Source of the DNA: Varroa destructor
Taxonomy: Eukaryota; Arthropoda; Arachnida; Mesostigmata; Varroidae
DNA: 64,000 bases
NCBI RefSeq assembly: GCF_002443255.2
Contig: NW_019211455.1
Span: forward strand, 60,202,764 to 60,266,763
Direction of reading: 5' to 3'
Of the stretch, positions 56,101 to 64,000 are shown one piece after another. Under the pieces are notes generated by a model. That model was given only the letters and a program-made list of their open reading frames with translations. It did no database searches and was not told the DNA's origin. Every line of letters begins with the position of its first letter. The first letter of the stretch is position 1. A program made the position numbers and the translations under genes.

Positions 56101-58483
56101 CTCAAATGAAAAAAAAATGGTATACTGTTTTTCGCTATCAGAAGTTTGTTGCTTTGATCTGGAAGGAACTGGTTTTCATCTGGTGCTAGGACTAGCATGT
56201 CCATCACGACAAACCAGTCTCCAGATTTTAACTCGGTTTAGATACCCCACCCTGTACTGCCTCCTGAACTTTAATAACTATTAATTAAATGACATGTCTG
56301 TCCACATGTACACTCAACTTGAGTGTACAAAAGATATTCTTGAAGTTCCTTCACTATTTTAAATCTATTGCAGGCAAACAGTGAAGCTAAAGCATTAAGA
56401 GCTGAGTCGCAAAGTCTCCGAGACGAGCGAGATGCTCTGAGAGCAGCTTGTGAGCAGGTTAATGCCTACGTCAGGTAGGTTATTCATTTTTTTGCTTTTC
56501 TCGTCGATATTCTCCGACAACCATTATTTACGTTTACAGCTCATACAGGTGACCTGTATATCGTTGCTTCATGTTGGCTTTTCAAGATCGTCAATATTTG
56601 TACGATTAAGTTCCCCTTAATTATTCACACGCCAATTCACTAAAGAACTTGAGTAATTGTTAGTTTCATTATTAACCCAACCTATGAAACGTCTCCTTTT
56701 TAGTTAGACAACAAAGTGATACAATAAACGTTAACCAACCTGTTTTTGGGTAACATCACCGTAATACGAACATCGACTGCTTTATTGTCTTTTTTTTTAG
56801 CGAATTGAACGTGCTCAAGCAACGTGAAGCCGCCTTTAAACTTCTACAGAATGACCAAGCTTCTCAGATCGAAGCATTTAAAGAAGAGTGGCGTAAAGAA
56901 CACATTATACGACTTAAGTGGGAAAACGACTATAAAGAGTTACTACAGACCTGGCAGGCTTTCGAGCAAGACCAACCTGTGATTATCGGCGCAGAGAGCG
57001 CAGAGAGCAATCAGGTTGGTACATATCTGATAGTCAGGCGTTTCAGAAATGGAAACATTTTTTTTTTACCTATAAGCAACCTCTCCTCTTTTTCTGTTAA
57101 TCACTGCATTCTAACCATAACAAAAACAGCCATCACTTGGTCAATGATATATGAGATTAGGACCGTAAATTACAAACTATAATACAACACTTAATGTCTA
57201 ATGTAATAATCTGTCATAAACGTGCCGGAACCTTCTTTGAAAATTAAAACAGCAAGAGATGTATGATTAAAAAACCTTTCAGTTTTGTCTTTTAAACAAC
57301 GAGTATATCACTATATTTTACGATTCTTAACTTCGGACCAAATCTGCTGCCCACATTTTTTAAAAACTTTAAGAAACGAAGCTCGAAGGCGTTAGCTTGC
57401 ATGAACAGAATGCTCCACGATGGATCCTGTATTCCTTTCCACTAACTGCACTGCTTTTATTGCAGTTTCGTTAAAACTATATCCTAGTTGAGATTTTTTA
57501 ACTTTGGTTACAAGAAGCCTTTGTACAAGCCGCTGTTACAAAAACTATTCACAGTTGGGTGAAAAGTAAATTTGATAATACCTTCTACCCAGATTCCACA
57601 CGAGGTCCGCTTTTGTTAATGACTTCTGGAGCACTTGAACTCCCAATATGCATTTTTGTTATAAAAATTTCGCGTCTGACTTGGGACCTATCTCTTGCTA
57701 TACATAGCAACATGTCGCCGACTGCTCACTGTGGACATATTATGGTAGGCTTGTCCAGAAAGAATAATGAATTTAGTTATCAATATATAAAAAATAAGAG
57801 TGCGATTATTTATATTTATCAAACTATTATTAAACGTATTTTGTAAACACATACTGTTTTCGATTTTACTATACCTTGACTAGATTGACCAAAGGGCCGT
57901 GGAGCTAATGCATGCCGAACGACTTCGCCTTGAAGAGACCGTGCGTTCTCAGCAACAGGAGATTAGTAATCTTCGAGCTCAGAACATGCAACTCATGACC
58001 GATAAATTGGTTCGTGTTCATTCCTAAATAACCATACTGACTACATTATTTATTAGCTTGAATTACAAGTATTTTTGGTTTGCTTCTATATGTGTATACA
58101 CAAAGTGTATTCTGAATTTCGTAATTAAACAAATTTAGCGCTTCGATGAGCACGCGTCAATTAGCTTATTATTGTTTACGTAGACGCGGTTGAACCGAAT
58201 GCAGATTGGATGCTTGTCTTATACACTTACATTCGTATATAAGTGTATATATTTATCACCAATACTAAGATTTTTGTCGAATTTATATGATAACTAAGGG
58301 TGTTCAACCCAAGTGCAAAATGTTAATTTTTATTACTTACAGATAAGCATTCCTCAGCAGCCAAGTCGGACATTTACTACAGCTGACTTTTGCTGTCCTT
58401 TATGCAGTAAAGCGTTCACCGACCAAGCTACTTTGATTCATCATGCAGGCTTATGTAATCCCGATGAAGAAGGCGGGCCCTAA
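37986..58483 (+). CDS. Optineurin/NEMO-family adaptor (complete, fourteen exons)
   Basis: Exons: 37986-38139, 41035-41166, 42917-43004, 44453-44583, 44817-45075, 45483-45557, 47786-47839, 49142-49195, 53423-53509, 53646-53793, 56374-56474, 56801-57014, 57884-58009 and 58343-58483. All phases match, giving 587 residues (human optineurin 577). Optineurin links ubiquitinated cargo to LC3 in selective autophagy and modulates NF-kB/TBK1 signalling; its paralogue NEMO is the scaffold of the IKK complex. Seen here: a FVVL motif after Asp36 (LIR-like); an N-terminal NEMO-type helix (about 84-124); a long coiled coil (about 125-430); a diverged UBAN segment (450-477); and a C2HC finger with Cys559, Cys562, His575 and Cys579. 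The ATG at 37986 has A at -3 and G at +4. Length and layout favour optineurin over NEMO, but the gene may represent the common ancestor of both. An extra exon in the long introns cannot be excluded. Confidence 0.88.
38140..41034 (+). other. Optineurin-like intron 1
   Basis: A 2.9-kb AT-rich intron. A GC-rich patch after a strong pyrimidine tract and CAG at 38511-38513 looks exon-like but would bring an in-frame TGA if joined to exon 1. Confidence 0.6.
41035..41166 (+). CDS. Optineurin-like exon 2: start of NEMO-type helix
   Basis: Residues 52-95, ending DIERLTTENEQLK. The acceptor ends ATTCTTAG and the donor is GTAAGT. It enters and leaves in phase 1. Confidence 0.9.
41167..42916 (+). other. 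Optineurin-like intron 2, with a GC-rich unclassified block
   Basis: About 41330-42330 is clearly GC-richer than the rest of the intron and full of stops in all frames, as expected of a decayed mobile element. It includes a nested inverted repeat (41774-41826) and two TATGGTCAC direct repeats near 42014-42053. Confidence 0.45.
42917..43004 (+). CDS. Optineurin-like exon 3: core of NEMO-type helix
   Basis: Residues 96-124. Across the junction with exon 2, NEQLKKAALDNSQSMK then HLERCNVW aligns without gaps to human optineurin NHQLKEAMKLNNQAMK then RFEELSAW: 11 identities in 25. This region binds TBK1 in optineurin and IKK kinases in NEMO. The donor is GTGACG. Confidence 0.9.
43005..44452 (+). 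other. Optineurin-like intron 3
   Basis: AT-rich with a short TA run at about 43988-44001. Nothing else seen. Confidence 0.7.
44453..44583 (+). CDS. Optineurin-like exon 4: coiled coil
   Basis: Residues 125-168, rich in Glu, Gln, Lys and Ala with heptad-like spacing (IKMQEEKATLRACLE). The acceptor ends ATATTAG and the donor is GTAAGT. Confidence 0.88.
44817..45075 (+). CDS. Optineurin-like exon 5: coiled coil
   Basis: Residues 169-254. Starts SEMKKSLEEELRELRSQLDE; the second half is very Lys/Glu-rich with one Pro-containing break. A long pyrimidine tract precedes the acceptor CTAAAAG. The donor GTATGT cuts before an in-frame stop. Confidence 0.9.
45483..45557 (+). CDS. Optineurin-like exon 6: coiled coil
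   Basis: A 75-nt phase-2/phase-2 exon for residues 255-279, with SLQTEIASLKVEVEKTSNEV. The acceptor ends CTTTTCAG and the donor is GTAAGT. Confidence 0.88.
45558..47785 (+). other. Optineurin-like intron 6, with SINE-like elements
   Basis: Contains the candidate tRNA-derived SINE at about 46895-47030 (minus strand) and a possible diverged relative at about 45745-45790. An open frame at 47269-47604 has no supporting splice sites. Confidence 0.55.
46895..47030 (-). mobile_element. Candidate tRNA-derived SINE fragment
   Basis: On the minus strand an A-box-like TAGTGGGATAAGGG is followed about 30 bases later by a B-box match, GGTTCGACGCC, then A-rich sequence and an ATT microsatellite tail. This order is that of a short interspersed element with a tRNA-derived head. 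It does not fold as an intact tRNA. Confidence 0.35.
47786..47839 (+). CDS. Optineurin-like exon 7: first of two related 54-nt exons
   Basis: Residues 280-297, KEMTSRYAQLTALISEKE. Phase 2 on both sides, so it can be skipped without changing frame. It ends GAATC|GTAAGT exactly like exon 8. Confidence 0.85.
47840..49141 (+). other. Optineurin-like intron 7, with decayed repeat
   Basis: Holds repeat copy B (48418-48506). A 40-codon open segment follows at about 48670-48820 (reading RDFIDSYPRPLRERDRLPSE) that may be part of the same decayed retroelement. Confidence 0.55.
48418..48506 (+). repeat. Decayed dispersed repeat, copy B (gag-like start)
   Basis: The partner of 33177-33265, ungapped at about 72 percent identity. 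It reads MSSILELQRQKKLAA, then TGA. Confidence 0.75.
49142..49195 (+). CDS. Optineurin-like exon 8: second of two related 54-nt exons
   Basis: Residues 298-315, SELTELRAQLAASITDKE. Same length, phase and end as exon 7, with 9 of 18 residues shared. It is most simply explained as an exon duplication. Confidence 0.85.
49196..53422 (+). other. Optineurin-like intron 8, 4.2 kb, with GC-rich blocks
   Basis: The largest intron of this gene. GC-rich segments at about 50570-51050 and 51230-52100 contrast with AT-rich flanks and have broken frames; I take them as decayed mobile elements of unknown class. Confidence 0.45.
53423..53509 (+). CDS. Optineurin-like exon 9: coiled coil
   Basis: Residues 316-344, SCVEKLQSEYDDLLKQMSLK and onward. 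The acceptor ends TACTGCAG and the donor is GTACTA. A 4.2-kb intron precedes it. Confidence 0.88.
53646..53793 (+). CDS. Optineurin-like exon 10: coiled coil
   Basis: Residues 345-394, RKIQELNARICFLEKEVQQG and onward. The acceptor ends AACTTAG, the donor is GTAATT, and it leaves in phase 0. It is only 136 bases from exon 9. Confidence 0.9.
53794..56373 (+). other. Optineurin-like intron 10, with an 11-bp perfect hairpin
   Basis: AT-rich. The hairpin at 54066-54090 (AAGGCTTCCTA, loop TAT, TAGGAAGCCTT) is the only distinct structure. Open frames on either strand lack splice support. Confidence 0.7.
54066..54090. repeat. Perfect 11-bp hairpin, 3-nt loop
   Basis: AAGGCTTCCTA / TAGGAAGCCTT followed by ATTTTG. 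It resembles a bacterial terminator in shape but lies in an intron. Confidence 0.9.
56374..56474 (+). CDS. Optineurin-like exon 11: coiled coil
   Basis: Residues 395-427, ANSEAKALRAESQSLRDERD and onward. The acceptor ends CTATTGCAG and the donor is GTAGGT. It enters in phase 0 and leaves in phase 2. Confidence 0.9.
56801..57014 (+). CDS. Optineurin-like exon 12: UBAN-like segment
   Basis: Residues 428-499. QIEAFKEEWRKEHIIRLKWE (450-469) lines up with the optineurin UBAN core [20 protein letters not shown]. Glu461 and Arg465 match optineurin Glu478 and Arg482; Asp474-Phe475 are replaced by Glu457-Trp458, and Arg479 by His462. A 9-base in-frame tandem repeat near the exon end gives AESAES. The acceptor follows a run of nine or more T; the donor is GTTGGT. 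Confidence 0.9.
57015..57883 (+). other. Optineurin-like intron 12
   Basis: An 869-bp AT-rich intron. The exon 12 frame stays open for 56 codons past the donor by chance. Nothing else seen. Confidence 0.75.
57884..58009 (+). CDS. Optineurin-like exon 13: final coiled coil
   Basis: Residues 500-541, IDQRAVELMHAERLRLEETV and onward, phase 0 on both sides. The acceptor ends TTGACTAG; the donor is the uncommon GTTCGT. Confidence 0.9.
58343..58483 (+). CDS. Optineurin-like exon 14: C-terminal C2HC zinc finger
   Basis: Residues 542-587 and stop. ADFCCPLCSKAFTDQATLIH then HAGLC matches the NEMO finger [20 protein letters not shown] then VMEC. Spacing is Cys-x2-Cys-x12-His-x3-Cys, as in the NOA-type CCHC finger that binds ubiquitin in this family. 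The acceptor ends CTTACAG. Confidence 0.94.
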   Translation: MSIPQQPSRTFTTADFCCPLCSKAFTDQATLIHHAGLCNPDEEGGP

Positions 58484-58747
58484 ACACCACAAAATGAAGG
58501 ATTAACGAAAGAGAACAGTTGAGGCTAAAAAATCCCTAGGTACATTGATTAAAAGTTACAACTACCCAGGATGCAATGAACCAGTAATGGCTGGAGCAGT
58601 CAGTTCTCAAAAACCATAACGGTACCAAACAAAACGGAGCTAGGTACAGCGTGACACAATAGATGGTTTACAGCAATGAAGAGAAGCCACTCGTAAATCC
58701 GATAACCGGATGAAATCTAGGTTATATATCGCGAACATATGCGGCGA

Positions 58748-58753
58748 AATAAA
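58748..58753 (+). promoter_or_regulatory. AATAAA polyadenylation signal of the optineurin-like gene
   Basis: AATAAA lies 265 bases after the stop codon, with T-rich sequence downstream, giving a modest 3' UTR. Confidence 0.6.
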
Positions 58754-58759
58754 ATTACA

Positions 58760-60829
58760 ATTGTCAACTAATATGTATGTATTAGGTAGCTCCAGGTGCT
58801 CACTTCAAGTATATTTGTTAATGGCTATTACAAAGCCATCTGGATAGACTGGCTTGTTGTCTAATTTATGTAATGAAATTGGTGAAAACGGCCTTTAACC
58901 TTTACAACACACTAGAAAAGCGGCAAATTACATGTAACAGGTGAGATTCTTAAAGGAAACAATATAGCCCTATTATTATAACGATTACTATTTTTGCCTA
59001 CTAGACTTGCAGAGGTTTACCTGATTAGTTGATTAGTGCACCTTGCAAATGAATTCACTAGTACTTAATAGTGCTAATTTTTCAGGTTTCTTCATCCAAA
59101 TTCATCTCGTTTTATTCTAAGTCATTTTCGTTATGCTTAACGCGGTGGGATTAGTGCCACTGTAGAGTGAATCGAATACCGTATACCTGAGTTAGTAATG
59201 CATTCAGCATCCGATGAAACTTCATGTACTGCGTAATTCAGTGAAAAATGCAGTCAATGCGCTTTATATCCCACGTTAATCGAAAAACTGTCTTATAATA
59301 ATCACCTATTATATTGTGCTATCAATTTATTATCAAGCTCCTATTTCAAATAAATTGGCAAACCCACTGACATGTGCTAATCTTAACTTCGTTTTTTATT
59401 TAATACAGCTTTCGCACAGTCTGTGTGATGTACATGCGCATGGTTCTACTTCCTTTCGCCTGGCTGGAATTTCGAGACTACACATGATAACAAATATACA
59501 GATCAACAGACGATCGAAAAAAATGTTTTGTTGGCTGTAGTTATTTTGGACCAGTTGAAAAATTTGCCGGATTATTAAACCAGCCCGATGTATCTAGAGG
59601 TAGTAATGGATAAGTAACAGCGAACTATACATTCCATCAAAAACAATATTAATAAAGCATGTTAGATGTATTTCGATCAATAATTTTTCTTTAATTCAAA
59701 ACTGTGCTTCTAAGAAAACATGCGGGTTTACTTAAAACTTTAAATTACTTTATTCTGGATTACCACTTGAATGTTTCACCAGTATTAGGTGTCTAGGCTA
59801 CAGTAGAATGGCAGCCGACGCCAATTTAGTAATAGGCATAAACAGCAGTAATTGTCTATGTCAGTTACGTTTAAATGGCCCTCATAATGTAAGCCCTTTA
59901 AAACTATAGACTTGAAATTCAAATTGTTCCTGTTGATTACAATTTTTAAGTTTGAAAAGCGTAACCTGTGGTGAAATATCGCTGTCATATAGTCGTAGTC
60001 CTGCAAGAAATTGCCTTAACCCATGACATTTTAATATATCATTTTTTTCTTCATCTGATATTCATATTTGCTTCAGCAGAGACACACAATGATAACGCTT
60101 TGGAGTTAAATTCGATGTATAAACAAAACTATATAATGAATTAACTCTGAGCGAATGACAACAAACAAAATTAAATAACAAATTAAGAATAATAACGAAT
60201 TAAGTTAGATGAAAGGAAAATATAATTTTCCGTTTTATGTTTCAGAAATAGTACATAAACGAAAGTTAAAGCAGAGGGACACAAAAATAGATAACTTGAT
60301 TTTACAAAAGGGCTGCATGCATAGGCCGCATTATAAAAACCAGCAATGTTTTATTTCTAAGTTGCTTAACACTGGCAGACCGATAATTATGTCGATGAGA
60401 AGCCATTTAGCAATTGCCAATCGAGGTATGTCGCACGCGATTGTATTGACATTGTACATGGATATTTAGTACTAGTTACCCGGCTGTCGTTAATGGTGCA
60501 GTAAGAACAATAAAGAATATGATGATTTCTGTCAAAGGGGGGCTTTCTCAATTTTTTATCGGCATAGTTTATACTTTGATAGGTGTGTTCTTATTACCGA
60601 GTACACCGCTAATAGAAAGATTTGAGGTTCATTGGATCTAAAAATTAAATGTCAAATTACTCATCATTGCAGTATTCACTGCGTTTTAATTGATGCATTG
60701 TTATTAAACTTCGCCTGTTTTATATAGCTAATGAATTTTCCGGAATACAAGCTCACCAGTATTTAATATTCATATACTCCGTTGATACTTGAGTCTAAGG
60801 TTGTTATATCATATTTCATATTTTCGCGC
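58760..60829. other. Spacer after the optineurin-like gene
   Basis: AT-rich; I see no gene, RNA or repeat family here. Confidence 0.6.
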
Positions 60830-61088
60830 CACGCGCTGTTGATCGTATTGTGAATGGGACCCTTGACAACCAGCAAAAATCACTCTGAATGACAGCTGAA
60901 AGGAAGCGAACGACAGCGATCTACCAAGGATTGCCGACACACAAGCCGATGACACAGTACTACTGCTGTTGTTTATTCTCTCACCCCTCCTCATAATAAT
61001 ATAGGGCTTGGGTGTCTGACAGTGGTGTTTTTAGTAAGTTAGTGTTATAGTTGAGAGACAGATGTGCGACCGCTTGCTGTCGCGTTAG
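60830..61088 (+). promoter_or_regulatory. GC-rich probable promoter and leader of a new gene
   Basis: A local rise in GC with several CpG, flanked by AT-rich DNA, just before a plausible first coding exon. A nine-codon upstream frame (61062-61088) ends in TAG directly abutting the next ATG (TAGATG). Confidence 0.4.
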
Positions 61089-61133
61089 ATGCAGCGGGAA
61101 CTGGACGGTTGTCTTAAGGATACCGATATACAG
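61089..61133 (+). CDS. Probable first coding exon of an unidentified gene
   Basis: ATG at 61089 opens MQRELDGCLKDTDIQ, followed by CAG|GTGGGT, a good donor in phase 0. The peptide is amphipathic and acidic, and I do not recognise it. Base composition resembles the verified exons of the window. A possible second exon is 61730-61831, but most of the gene should lie beyond 64000. The alternative is that this is leader sequence only. Confidence 0.4.
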
Positions 61134-61729
61134 GTGGGTGCTAACTAATCTGGCATAAATGTCATTCTGTACAATGTTGTGTTAATTTTAGTCATATAGT
61201 AACGGTTGCTGTGTACAGAGGGTTTCAATTCTACGAGTTTAGTTAGAACTATTCTCTAACTAAAGATCGGGCCATTCCACATTTGAAGTTCGAATTTAAT
61301 GTACTCTTAAAAACCTCTAGTAGACACAGGCTCGGCAAATGAGTCTCGAAAGAAATGTGTCAATATGGCCAACAAGTAAATGCTTGTAAAGAAAAACCAG
61401 GTCAAAGCGGTTATATTTTATGACCCAGGATGGTCAGTTGCTTCGTATATATAGAAACATTTTACTCGGTACCTACCAAGTTCAGTAGATACTGTGTTCA
61501 AAATCAACAGCAACAAAAGATGGAAAGTATCTTTAGTTTTATTCACGTTCATTCTTTTAGGAAGTGCATTTCCTCAAAGTAATATGGAACGATCAAATTT
61601 TTGAGATTTCGATGCGGGCAAATTGGGAAATTGTTATATGGTAATCTATTTGTCATATTCAATGCTTCATCTTTGAGTATCATCACGTATGCGTAGGCAA
61701 GTCTAATATTTTCTTAACTTGTATTTCAG

Positions 61730-61831
61730 AGTTCACTAAGGGCTTTGCTAATCTTTTTATTTTATGGTTCCTTGGCAAATACAGTACTTAATAATGACAC
61801 TTATCTAAATGATTTATTTCAACTGCATAGG
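61730..61831 (+). CDS. Possible second exon of the unidentified gene
   Basis: A pyrimidine-rich acceptor ending TATTTCAG, 34 open codons in phase 0 (starting SSLRALLIFLFYGSLANTVL) and a GTAAAT donor. It is AT-richer than the proven exons and has no recognised motif, so it may be chance. Confidence 0.2.
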
Positions 61832-64000
61832 GTAAATAACATTCCAAGGGTTTGAAAGTTTTGTTATTAGTACGTACAATGAATTCTGAATCAGAAGATA
61901 AGCCAATTTCTTATTAACTAATTTTGCAATCAAGATTATAGTATAAAATGAATATGAACCCTTATAAATGAAATGGACAAGTGAATCCTTTAAAGAAGTT
62001 TTTAAAGGTTCAGTGGCTGAAACAGTTAGAGAACTTTGGTGCAAGCTGTTGCATCTTGTGTGATATATGTGTGATCAAGCTAAGTTTTCCTTATGGACCG
62101 TAGACGACGCATTTAAACATAAAATTTCGTATTCATCAATTCCTTCGTGCTCAATATTTATTGGACCGACTGAGGGGTACACAAGGATTTTTTCGGTTCA
62201 TATGTGGTCTCAGAGACAGTTGTCTAATGATCTGGAATTTGGTGTTCTGTATATCATGTGTGTTTCACGCATCAAAAAATTTTGTGTATCTTAGCTTATT
62301 TCTGAACATTTAATACGGAGTTACCTTTCTGTGGCCGATATGATGCAAAAGCTTTTCTCTGTACTAAACGAAGTAACTTTCATATTAACTGAAACATTAC
62401 AGAGCATTTACTGTTAGGGTCGTAAAAGCTAAAATCGCTTTCTGCTATCAGTAAATGTACGCACTGAGGAAACTAACAATTGACTCATTTAATTAGGGAA
62501 AGGAATGTATGTACGTTATATACACCTTTATTAAATGTACGGTTTAAGTCCTTCCCACGTATCCTTCCCGTCATCTCGTCATTTTTATATATTCAACCCT
62601 ATTATATACTCTAAAACAGACGATGAAATCATTTGTGTAAAGAAGAGGTACTTTGCACTTTTTCACGTTTGGCTGTATAATCACACCATGATGGAAGATC
62701 GGTATAAAATGTATTTTAGCCTAAGTGAAGAATACTTCTATAAATAAATTAAACAATCCCAAAACGAGTAAATTTCATTATAATTATTCGACGAACTGTA
62801 GTGGTCATTTTCATATTGTCTAATTCATTGCCACCGGCATGTACATTGGTTGGTTACAAAATTTAATGATCTGATAGTTCTAATACGATTTTAGTTTCCT
62901 CAGTGTTCAATTATCCATGCATAATATTTTTAATTCACCGATATAAATTATCTCTTAGTTTAAAGCCAAAATTTTGTTGTGCAATGTACGTTTAAATTTC
63001 TTGCTGTCATAATTTAGTTGTTTGCATCTTAAAAGATAGCGTACTTATAAAGAATCTCATGCTTCTTCAATGGACATCTTTTACGCATGCTCTCTAATAG
63101 CGTTTAGTAAATAGAAGCAGACCTATATAGCTTGAACATACGTTCCGTCGGCGATACACAGTTAAATCTCAAGCTGGTCACTTCAGTGTCTTCTATTGTT
63201 AACAATAAACTTGCATCCTCCCGCGCCCCATATTTATGCGACACCGTACTGAAGTTACTTTTTTGGACACGATTAAACTTCCGCTGACTTAAATACCCAA
63301 CAGCGCACAAATAAACCGTGAATTAATGCCCAGGGTACCAAAATTATTCAAGTCAGGCTATCGTATTTACGTACTACCTACTTGCCTTAGAAATTAATTA
63401 TAATTATTGTGATCCTGAGGTATCGGGCTGTATGTACGTGTGAGCATTCTTTTCCTCCACGCCGTAAACAAGTAACCAGTCATCATTTAGTTAATTTTTC
63501 CCATAGCTTTATTACAGACTTATACTTGTATTTATAATACTTTCTTTTGCTTTACTACGCACTATATTAGTCTACTCTTCCATATTATTTACCGTTCAAG
63601 AATACTTTTACTTGTTTATTTTTTACGAGACTAGATTTTTGGGTCAGTTTGAAATTATGAACACACCATAAGTCACCAGTACAACAAAAAATTCTTCCGG
63701 TGTTGAGCTTTTTAACTATGACACCTCTACAACAGATCATTTATTTGGATGATCACGTTTGTTAGTAACTCTGTATGAATTTGTTTTTGAGACCAAGATC
63801 TAACAGGTACAAGGTTTATTGCCGGTTGCCTTATCAAAAATAACAGCTCTGGTCTTGTTTATAATTTTCACGCGAGGTGGACTTACGATAATGTGAATAA
63901 TGGGTTTCATAGAATGATTAACGCAGCTTGATAATTTCATACCTTGCAGCGTACCATATAATATAATTAGTATAATATAATATAATATATATATTATACT
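61832..64000. other. AT-rich right end, probably intron
   Basis: No exon I can support. It ends in TA/TAAT simple sequence from about 63957. Confidence 0.5.

Noticed and set aside
60809..60994. Minus-strand 61-codon frame in the GC-rich block near 60.9 kb
   Set aside because: No convincing donor; the plus-strand start with a phase-0 donor explains the block better.
62067..62294. Plus-strand 75-codon frame downstream of the probable new gene start
   Set aside because: No good acceptor in phase, no donor, and AT-rich codon use unlike proven exons.

Overview
This is nuclear DNA from an animal: AT-rich, with small exons separated by long introns, GT-AG splice sites and no bacterial features. 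Three protein-coding genes can be assembled with continuous reading frames across every splice junction. A fourth gene probably starts near the right edge. The species cannot be fixed from this window. An invertebrate bilaterian, possibly a flatworm, fits the low GC, long introns and exons that are GC-richer than their introns, but that is a guess.

Layout. (1) 78-18804, minus strand: the first four coding exons of a tetraspanin. The ATG is at 18804 and the gene runs off the left edge. Its first coding intron is about 17.9 kb. A GC-rich block at about 18805-19660 is its probable promoter and 5' leader. (2) 19660-28360: no gene recognised, but two adjacent strong hairpins lie at 27939-28024. 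(3) 28445-32296, minus strand: a complete four-exon gene for ZNF330/NOA36, a cysteine-rich nucleolar zinc protein of 301 residues. (4) 32297-37985: spacer between two divergently transcribed genes, with one decayed repeat copy. (5) 37986-58483, plus strand: a complete fourteen-exon gene for a 587-residue optineurin/NEMO-type adaptor. (6) About 60830-64000: a GC-rich promoter-like block and a probable first coding exon (61089-61133) of an unidentified plus-strand gene.

The most interesting locus is the optineurin/NEMO-like gene. From N to C terminus the product has a candidate LC3-interacting motif, an N-terminal NEMO-type helix, a long coiled coil, a diverged UBAN ubiquitin-binding segment and a C-terminal C2HC zinc finger. 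This order and length match optineurin, the vertebrate selective-autophagy receptor and regulator of NF-kB and TBK1 signalling. Two of its exons (47786-47839 and 49142-49195) are equal in length and phase, encode related peptides, and look like a tandem exon duplication.

The rest of the window is intron and spacer: TA-rich microsatellites, one candidate tRNA-derived SINE and its possible relative, a pair of 72 percent identical gag-like fragments, and several GC-rich blocks that look like decayed mobile elements but could not be classified. I saw no intact transposon, rRNA gene, convincing tRNA gene or CRISPR array. The genes share no obvious pathway: a membrane organiser, a nucleolar protein and an autophagy/innate-immunity adaptor happen to be neighbours.
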